In this document: positions 58,261 to 64,000 of the stretch, piece after piece
Layout of the letters: the number at the start of each line of letters is the position of its first letter
Numbering within the stretch: position 1 is the first letter of the stretch
NCBI GenBank assembly: GCA_964347475.1
Contig: CAYFYY010000005.1
Coordinates: 1 to 64,000 of the forward strand
From: GCA-020356105 sp964347475
Lineage (GTDB): Bacteria > Pseudomonadota > Alphaproteobacteria > UBA8366 > JADFVY01
Direction of reading: 5' to 3'
DNA: 64,000 bases
Position numbers and translations under genes: made by a program
The notes under the pieces: generated by a model
What the model was told of the DNA's origin: nothing
What the model saw: the letters and a program-made list of their open reading frames with translations, nothing else
Database searches by the model: none

Positions 58261-59810
58261 CGATCGCTTCCTGTTGGTTCCCTGCCAAGTTTCGGCTCGG
58301 CGACCATGGCGGCGAAGCGAGCCGCCTCGGCATTCGTCGCAAACACCTGCACGCCCGCCTCGGTGAGTTGGCCGATCTGGCGACTAAGGTTCTGCGGATC
58401 GCCGGGCGTACCGACCACCGACGCCACCACCACCAACCGGCGCCCCGCGGCAGCGTACGCCGCCTGCACGTCATGGAGCGCCTCGACGACGGGCGCCGCA
58501 GGGTCGTCGTGGGCGCCGACGCCGAGGACCAGATCGAGGATCAGTACCCCGGCGGCGGGGTCGGCCGGCAACCCGCGAATGAGATCGGTCCTTATCTCGG
58601 GCGCGATCATCGGGTGCGGCCGCCCGACCGTATAGGAATCGTCACCGAGATCGATGATACGGTGCTTGCGGGAGCGATCCGTCGGGTCGCCATTGAACCC
58701 GACATCGCCCAGTGCTTCGGTCAGAAGCAGGTGCGCCTCATGGGCGAGCGTGCCGCCGGTATAGAGACCGAGCACGGCAGCGCCGGCGAGATCTCCGTCA
58801 CCGACGGATGTGTCGAGCCGGCCCGCGACCGCCGCCGGATCGCCGAACGCCGCTGGCGCCCAGGTCTCGCCGCGCAGCTGCGCCACCGCGGCATCGGCTG
58901 CCTCATCGAGCGTTCGCACGTTGACGGTCCTGCCGCCGAAATCATCGTCGCTGCCGAGGCAGCAGATCACCACCGGCTTGTCGATGTCTCTCAGCGCCTC
59001 GGACAGTCGGGGCACCACGTCCTTGTGCGGCGGCTTCGAAATCAGGACGATTGCTTCCGTCACCGGGTCCGCGGCCAGACCCCGAAGCGCAACAAGCGTC
59101 ATCATGCCGCCCACCTCGGCCGAAAGGTCGCGCCCGCCGACACCGATGCCATGGGAGATACCTTCGCCCAGATGGGCGAGCCGCGAGGCCACCGCCTGCA
59201 GCCCGGTGCCGGACGCGGCCACGCAGCCAACGCGGCCGCGCGTGGTGACATTGTAGAAGCCGAAACCTGCACCGTTGAGATAGGCGGTGCCGCAGTCCGG
59301 CCCCATGCATAGCAGACCGCGCGACAAAGCCTCCCTCTTGAGTTCGACCTCGTCGGCAACCGGCACGTTGTCGCTGAAGACGAAAACGTTAAGGCCGCGC
59401 CGCAACGCCCGTAACGCCTCGAAGCGGACGAACTCGCCAGGGACGGAGATCGTCGCAAGATTGGCGTCGGGCATGAGGCGAAGTGCCGAATCCAGCGTAT
59501 GCGGGAAGACCGCGGCATCTTTGCGGCCACCGTCGCGGCGCTCCGCCAGCAATTCCGCGACCCGTTCGAGTGCGGATGCGGCCCGCTCTTCGGTATCCGC
59601 GTCGACGGTCAGGATCAAATCCTCCGCTGTCGCGCTGGCGCTCTGCGATGTTGCGAGCCCGGTCTGGGCGAGTAGGGCCTTGTTCGTGTCGGTCCCCATG
59701 AAGGCTGCGACCTCGCGCACAGCCTGCTCCTTCTTGACCTGCGCGGCAACGCGCATCAGGACCACAGAGTCCTGGTAGAAGGAAGGCAAGATCTCGGTTC
59801 GGATCGGCAC
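58257..59810 (-). CDS. fdrA: FdrA-like acyl-CoA synthetase-type subunit (AllF-like)
   Basis: A 517-residue protein with succinyl-CoA synthetase-like CoA-binding and ligase folds. Visible are TISVPGEFVRFEALRALRRGLNVFVFSDNVP, the GPDCGTAYLNGAGFGFYNV block, VAASGTGLQAV and the later GLYTGGTLAHEA. In E. coli it is a subunit of the oxamate carbamoyltransferase. I use the GTG at 59810, with AAGGAG about 8 nt upstream; the longer open frame is not protein-like. It is followed by the coupled 58-residue ORF and preceded by the DUF2877 gene (37 bp). Confidence 0.88.
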   Translation of the reverse strand: MPIRTEILPSFYQDSVVLMRVAAQVKKEQAVREVAAFMGTDTNKALLAQTGLATSQSASATAEDLILTVDADTEERAASALERVAELLAERRDGGRKDAAVFPHTLDSALRLMPDANLATISVPGEFVRFEALRALRRGLNVFVFSDNVPVADEVELKREALSRGLLCMGPDCGTAYLNGAGFGFYNVTTRGRVGCVAASGTGLQAVASRLAHLGEGISHGIGVGGRDLSAEVGGMMTLVALRGLAADPVTEAIVLISKPPHKDVVPRLSEALRDIDKPVVICCLGSDDDFGGRTVNVRTLDEAADAAVAQLRGETWAPAAFGDPAAVAGRLDTSVGDGDLAGAAVLGLYTGGTLAHEAHLLLTEALGDVGFNGDPTDRSRKHRIIDLGDDSYTVGRPHPMIAPEIRTDLIRGLPADPAAGVLILDLVLGVGAHDDPAAPVVEALHDVQAAYAAAGRRLVVVASVVGTPGDPQNLSRQIGQLTEAGVQVFATNAEAARFAAMVAEPKLGREPTGSDR

Positions 59811-59847
59811 GGTTTGTCTCCTTGCGAACGTTCGATGACGCCACGGA

Positions 59848-60855
59848 TCAGTAGCCGGATCCCGGCGCTGGCGGGCGGACTCCAAGATGAATGCAAAGCG
59901 GCAACATCGCTCCTGCCAGAGCATCCCATCCGGAGGTGGCGCCCATCCGCGCGACCCCGTCCAGGCACGGCCCGGTGTCCAACGGTTCAGACCCGGCAAT
60001 CGCCGCGAGCGTCCGGTGCAGAGCGGCGCCGCCATATCCTTCCGCGGCACATGCGAGATGGGCGGAGCTTATGGTGGCGGTCGTGCCGCGGGCGACGGGC
60101 AGGACGAGCCGCGCAAGACCGATCGCGAGGTCGGCTCTGTTGATTGCGCGAAGCCCGATCATCAGACCGCCTAGATAATCATCGCCCGATGGCGTCAGGC
60201 CCGGCCCGAGCCCGACGATCTCGATAGCCTCCCGCGGTGGCGGGAGAGCCCGCACCGTCTGTCCGATGCCGGCACATGCGAGCCACCGCCCCAGCGCCGC
60301 AAGGGCCGGGCCGGCGGCCACGAGTACCCCGTCCGAAGCCAGCGAATGGTCGGTCGCAGGCCGGGATCGCGGCATCCGGAAAACCGTCCCGAGGCCCGCG
60401 CCGGGTGCGCGGACCGCGGCCGCCGCCAGAACCGCCCGGAGCCGCGCCGATGCTCCGTGACAAAGCCCATCGACGCTCGCAGGTTTCCAGATCCGCGCGC
60501 GGCCGAGACGGAGACGGATCCGGTCGCCGAAGCGAAGCGATTCGCCGTCGAACTGTCCCGTTGGCTCGGCGCCGCAATCGAGGTGCCGCCAGTCGACCAC
60601 CTCGGGCAGCGCGCAGCGGACGTTCAACGGTCCCGAATCGAGAGAATGGCCGCAGAGACACACAATATCGCGGTCCTCACCGCGCAGGTATACGGAGCGC
60701 CGAAATCGAGCGATGGCCATCCAACGGCGGCTGCGCGCCAGCCGGTCGTGGGCCGGTTGTCCAAGATCCAGGACCGGCGCGTGCAGAGCGGCCCGGCCGC
60801 CGTCGTGGATGACCTCGTATCCAGGCTCCGTCCAGGATGGGTGGTTAGTGCGCAT
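59848..60855 (-). CDS. DUF2877 protein (AllH/YlbF-like)
   Basis: A 335-residue member of the DUF2877 family, the third subunit of the E. coli oxamate carbamoyltransferase. The diagnostic GLGPGLTPSGDDYLGGLMIGL lies in the second half; the N-terminal half is Arg-rich and weakly conserved. The ATG overlaps the carbamate kinase stop by 11 bp, so they are coupled. It may bind the carbamoyl acceptor or phosphate. Confidence 0.87.
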   Translation of the reverse strand: MRTNHPSWTEPGYEVIHDGGRAALHAPVLDLGQPAHDRLARSRRWMAIARFRRSVYLRGEDRDIVCLCGHSLDSGPLNVRCALPEVVDWRHLDCGAEPTGQFDGESLRFGDRIRLRLGRARIWKPASVDGLCHGASARLRAVLAAAAVRAPGAGLGTVFRMPRSRPATDHSLASDGVLVAAGPALAALGRWLACAGIGQTVRALPPPREAIEIVGLGPGLTPSGDDYLGGLMIGLRAINRADLAIGLARLVLPVARGTTATISSAHLACAAEGYGGAALHRTLAAIAGSEPLDTGPCLDGVARMGATSGWDALAGAMLPLCIHLGVRPPAPGSGY

Positions 60856-61822
60856 CGGGCACCACTCGGGTTCCCGCCTCGCCCTTCAGGGCTGCGAGGC
60901 AATCGTCGAGATGGGCGATAACGGCACGCCGGCCGCCGCCCTCGATGAACTGGATCGCCGCCTCCACCTTCGGGCCCATGCTGCCGGCAGGGAACTGGCC
61001 ATCCGCTAGATGGCGGCGCATCTCGGACACGGTGACGGTCCCCAGTTCGCGCTGATCCGGCTTGCCGAAGTTGATGGCAACACTGCTGACGCCGGTCAGG
61101 ATCAGCATGTCCTTTATGCCGAGGACGTTGGCCATCAGCGCCGAAGTACGGTCCTTGTCGATTACGGCCTCGACACCCCGCCTTACACCGTTGGGCTGGC
61201 GCACGACCGGAATGCCGCCGCCACCGCCGGCGATGACCACCGACCCGCGGTGGGCCACTGCGTCTATCAGCGAGATATCGACGATATGTCGGGGCAGCGG
61301 CGAGGGGACAACCTGGCGCCAGCCGCGGCCGGCATCCTCGCGCATGGTCCAGCCCATCTCATCTGCCAGAGCCTTCGCCTCCTCCTCGGAGTAGAAATAT
61401 CCGACCGGTTTGGCGGGATCGGCGAAGGCCGGATCATCCGGGTCTACCTCGACCTGGGTCAGCAGGCAGACCACATGGCGCGGATTGCCGACCTCGCGCA
61501 GCGCGTTCTCGAAGGCCTGCATAAGGACATACGCGATGCCACCCTGACTGTTGGCGACACAGATATCCATCGGCATCGGTACGACCCGGTGACGGGCCAG
61601 AGCCTGGCGCATCAACACCTTGCCGATGCCGGGGCCATTGCCGTGTGTGATGATCAACTCGTTGTCCATTTCCAGCAGCGGCAACAGGGAGCGTCCCGCA
61701 CGGGCCGCGATCACGAACTGCTCTTCGCCCGTGCCTTTGATGCCGGCTGGGTGGATGGCGTTGCCGCCGACGGCGACCACCAGGCGCCGCGGCATGTCGC
61801 GGTTCTCCGGTCCGCCGGCCAT
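60845..61822 (-). CDS. arcC: Carbamate kinase
   Basis: A 325-residue amino-acid-kinase family enzyme that makes ATP from carbamoyl phosphate and ADP, releasing ammonia and CO2. Motifs: VAVGGNAIHPAG at the N-terminus, THGNGPGIGK, IAGGGGGIPVV and KDRTSALMA; length and order fit ArcC/AllK. GGGGAG precedes the ATG at 61822; ATG 61795 is an alternative. With DUF2877 and FdrA it would complete an ATP-yielding carbamoyl transfer pathway. It follows the TRAP large subunit by 4 bp. Confidence 0.93.
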   Translation of the reverse strand: MAGGPENRDMPRRLVVAVGGNAIHPAGIKGTGEEQFVIAARAGRSLLPLLEMDNELIITHGNGPGIGKVLMRQALARHRVVPMPMDICVANSQGGIAYVLMQAFENALREVGNPRHVVCLLTQVEVDPDDPAFADPAKPVGYFYSEEEAKALADEMGWTMREDAGRGWRQVVPSPLPRHIVDISLIDAVAHRGSVVIAGGGGGIPVVRQPNGVRRGVEAVIDKDRTSALMANVLGIKDMLILTGVSSVAINFGKPDQRELGTVTVSEMRRHLADGQFPAGSMGPKVEAAIQFIEGGGRRAVIAHLDDCLAALKGEAGTRVVPDAH

Positions 61823-61826
61823 TAAT

Positions 61827-63131
61827 TCATCTCCCCGTCATCTGTTGGGGCAGCCACAGCGCGATCTCGGGGAAGGCGATCATCAGCATCGTGAAGATCA
61901 ACATGATAATGACGAACGGCAACGTGCCGCGCATGACTTCCGATATCGGTCCGCCGTCGGGTCGCACGCCCTGAACCACATAGAGATTCATGCCGACCGG
62001 GGGCGTGATCATGGCAATCTCGCTCATCAGCACGATGAAGATGCCGAACCAGATGGGATCGCCGTCGACGGCGGTGACGATGGGATAGGCGATCGGGATG
62101 GTGGCGACCTGGATCGACAGCACCTCGAGGAAACAGCCGAGGATCAGATAGAAGCCGATCATGGCGAAAAGCAGCGCCGTGAGCGACAGGTCGAACGACA
62201 CCACCCACTGCGTCATCAGCTGGGCGACGCCGAGAAGGCTCAGCGTCAGGTTGAGGACGAAGGCGCCGACGATGATCAGCAGGATCATGCCGGTGAGCTG
62301 GGCCGTATGCTGGAAGGCGGTGTGCAGCATGGCGAAGGTCAGCTTGCGCGCCAGGGCTGCGAAGACGAGCGCGGTGATGACGCCGAGCGCGGCGGATTCG
62401 GTGGGCGTCGCAATGCCGAAATAGATGCTGCCCATGACGATGACGAAGATGACCAGCGGCGGGACCAGCCCGCCGAGGGAGCGCCACCGTTCCTCCCAGC
62501 TGGGAACCCTCGTATCCCGCTTGCCGTCGCCAGAGATCGCGTGGGCGCCGGCGATGTAAAGCATGAACAGGGCGGTCAGCAGCAGGCCCGGAATGACGCC
62601 GGCGACGAACAGCTGACTGATCGAGTTGTTGGTAAGACTCCCATAGATCAGCAGCGCGATGCTGGGCGGAATCAGGATCCCGAGCGTGCCACCGGCCGCC
62701 AACGAACCCAGTGCATGGGGCTTGGCGTAGCCGCGTTCGTTCAGCGCCGGCAGGGCGACGGTGCCGATGGTCGCTGCGGTTGCAAGCGACGAGCCCGTCG
62801 TCGCCGCGAACAGCGAGCAACACCCCACATTGGTGTGCAGCAGGCCACCGGGCAGACGGCCCAGCCAGATGGAGAGGGCCCCGTACATGCGGTCGGCAAT
62901 GCCAGATCGCAGCAGGATTTCGCCCATCAGGACGAACAGTGGGACGGCGGTCAGGATGTTCTCGTTCTGCACGCCCCAGACCACGTTGCCGATGGAGTTG
63001 ATGAACGGCGCGCCGAACATGACCACCCCGCCGAAGACCCCCAGCCCCACCATCACCACCGCGATGGGCATGCCGATCAGTAGCAGGCCCAAACCGCAGA
63101 AGAAGACGATGAAGACCTCAAGGATTCCCAT
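61827..63131 (-). CDS. dctM: TRAP transporter large permease subunit (DctM)
   Basis: A 434-residue membrane protein with TRAP signature stretches: NENILTAVPLFVLMGEIL, FAATTGSSLATAATIGTVALPAL and IAMITPPVGMNLYVVQGV, in the usual order. With the small subunit and binding protein next to it, it likely imports the nitrogen-rich or carboxylic acid substrate of the carbamoyl module. It is 15 bp after dctQ and 4 bp before the carbamate kinase gene, so they form one operon. Confidence 0.93.
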   Translation of the reverse strand: MGILEVFIVFFCGLGLLLIGMPIAVVMVGLGVFGGVVMFGAPFINSIGNVVWGVQNENILTAVPLFVLMGEILLRSGIADRMYGALSIWLGRLPGGLLHTNVGCCSLFAATTGSSLATAATIGTVALPALNERGYAKPHALGSLAAGGTLGILIPPSIALLIYGSLTNNSISQLFVAGVIPGLLLTALFMLYIAGAHAISGDGKRDTRVPSWEERWRSLGGLVPPLVIFVIVMGSIYFGIATPTESAALGVITALVFAALARKLTFAMLHTAFQHTAQLTGMILLIIVGAFVLNLTLSLLGVAQLMTQWVVSFDLSLTALLFAMIGFYLILGCFLEVLSIQVATIPIAYPIVTAVDGDPIWFGIFIVLMSEIAMITPPVGMNLYVVQGVRPDGGPISEVMRGTLPFVIIMLIFTMLMIAFPEIALWLPQQMTGR

Positions 63132-63146
63132 GGCGCACCCTGGCGG

Positions 63147-63731
63147 CTATTCGGCGGCCTTGCCGATCTGTCCAGTTACCCGGCTCTTGGCCGCCGCGAG
63201 TTCTTCGCTTAGTTCTTCGGTGGCCGCCTTCGGGCTGAAGGCGTGGCTGAGCTCGACGATGCGTCCCCTGAGCAGATCGACAGTGGCGCGAATCGCGAGG
63301 ATGGCGGCAACCAGCGCAAATATGGCGAGACCCGCGTACCACAGACCCTGCGGATAAACGAGTGGAGTCGCCCAAGGCGTCGGGGCCGTGCTGTGATATG
63401 CAACCGAATCGGCGACGATGTCGTAAGCCGTAAAGGCCAGCAGCCCTGCGAAAGCCGCGATCGAGACGACCGCGAGCCAATTGAGCATCGCTTGGGCGAC
63501 CCTCGGCAAGCGGAAGTGGAGAAGGTCGATCCGCATGTGGTTGCGCCCGATCAGCGCAACCGAAAAGGCCAGGGATGAGGTCACGGCGAGCGTATAACCG
63601 CCCAGTTCGTCCGCACCCTGGATAGACATGTCGAACGCCTTGCGCATGATCGTTTCGGCGCTGACCAGGACCGAAAGCGCCAGGCACATGTATCCGAAGA
63701 TCCGTCCGAGAAGGGCCGAGAGCAACTGCAT
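63147..63731 (-). CDS. dctQ: TRAP transporter small permease subunit (DctQ)
   Basis: A 194-residue protein with four helices (LLGRIFGYMCLALSVLVSAETIMRK, ELGGYTLAVTSSLAFSVALIGRNHMRIDLL and others). It has a longer cytoplasmic tail than the first DctQ in the window, ending in an Ala/Glu-rich helix. I use the ATG at 63731; the longer frame adds a leader-like stretch. Confidence 0.88.
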   Translation of the reverse strand: MQLLSALLGRIFGYMCLALSVLVSAETIMRKAFDMSIQGADELGGYTLAVTSSLAFSVALIGRNHMRIDLLHFRLPRVAQAMLNWLAVVSIAAFAGLLAFTAYDIVADSVAYHSTAPTPWATPLVYPQGLWYAGLAIFALVAAILAIRATVDLLRGRIVELSHAFSPKAATEELSEELAAAKSRVTGQIGKAAE

Positions 63732-63845
63732 TATTCGACATTCCTTGCTGTTGCCTCGCGGTGCGAGAAAAGTCGCTTTCGGGCCCGCCGCCATGCACCG
63801 TAGGCGTCAGCGCCGTGCCCGAAAGCTCAGGAAGGAGGAATTTTC

Positions 63846-64000
63846 CTATTTCATTCCGACCACCGGGCCGAGGATCTCTTTCCACTTGGCAGCGCAGCCG
63901 GGCATGCTCTTCTCACAGACTTCGGACCAGGCCGGGAACGAGATCTTCGCGACCGCATCGGATACCAGCTTGAGGTCCGCGTCTGTCACCGGGACGTTCT
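63846..64000 (-). CDS. dctP: TRAP substrate-binding protein (DctP), C-terminal part (gene runs off the right edge)
   Basis: The minus frame is open from the right edge to a TAG at 63846-63848, giving the last 50 residues or so. They read VSDAVAKISFPAWSEVCEKS followed by MPGCAAKWKEILGPVVGMK, the helical end of a DctP-type protein, with two cysteines that may pair. It is 114 bp upstream of dctQ. The call is mainly from position. Confidence 0.65.
   Translation of the reverse strand, partial: NVPVTDADLKLVSDAVAKISFPAWSEVCEKSMPGCAAKWKEILGPVVGMK

Noticed and set aside
63834..63846. AGGAATTTTCCT palindrome near the end of the partial dctP gene as a terminator
   Set aside because: The stem is too short and AT-rich, and the operon seems to continue into dctQ.

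Overview
The window is high-GC DNA, and its gene content points to an alphaproteobacterium, probably Rhodospirillales- or Rhizobiales-like: a quinohemoprotein amine dehydrogenase operon, a lanthanide-type XoxF system, glutathione-dependent formaldehyde oxidation, TRAP transporters and a NAD-linked formate dehydrogenase. No tRNA, rRNA, CRISPR or intact mobile element was seen. All functions come from reading translated sequence and motifs; no database search was run.

Layout. (1) 1-637: the 5' part of a large exported multicopper oxidase-like gene running off the left edge. (2) 1497-10124, minus strand: qhpG-A-D-C-B-F-E, a complete set for quinohemoprotein amine dehydrogenase, which oxidises primary amines in the periplasm with a peptide-derived cysteine tryptophylquinone. 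All eight cross-link residues of the gamma subunit are present. (3) 11458-17929, plus: a three-gene formate dehydrogenase with a 1043-residue NuoF-GltD fusion. (4) 17906-32661: a shikimate/quinate-type block with quiC, a LysR regulator, an unfamiliar run of carbon-metabolism genes (HMG-CoA lyase-like, sugar isomerase-like TIM barrel, CoA-acylating aldehyde dehydrogenase, ThDP enzyme, aroQ, class III CoA transferase), a TRAP transporter, a TetR regulator and aroE. (5) 32662-33454: a degraded stretch with apparent transposase and oxidoreductase remnants. (6) 33455-36522: a short ModE-like regulator and modABC, which supply molybdate that the formate dehydrogenase would need. (7) 36666-55604: a one-carbon/alcohol oxidation island with fghA, frmA, xoxF, xoxG, xoxJ, many 'PQQ-associated' accessory genes, gfa and an ABC importer. 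(8) 55805-64000: a DMT permease followed by DUF1116, FdrA, DUF2877 and carbamate kinase genes with a TRAP transporter, resembling the E. coli allFGHK oxamate/carbamoyl-phosphate module.

How they work together. XoxF would oxidise methanol (or another alcohol) to formaldehyde and pass electrons to the cytochrome XoxG. Gfa, FrmA and FghA would take formaldehyde through S-hydroxymethylglutathione to formate, and the formate dehydrogenase would yield NAD(P)H and CO2. frmA and gfa, 14 kb apart, share a conserved 44-bp upstream element (37/44 identical), a likely common regulatory site. QHNDH would add amine oxidation. The shikimate block and the carbamoyl module are separate catabolic islands, each with its own TRAP importer.

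Most notable: the shared frmA/gfa promoter element; a 58-residue ORF translationally coupled (ATGA) to fdrA that looks like its detached C-terminal domain; the uncharacterised LysR-linked pathway at 20930-27796; the fused formate dehydrogenase subunit with an FNR-like site far upstream; and a perfect operator-like palindrome between the TRAP dctP gene and tetR.
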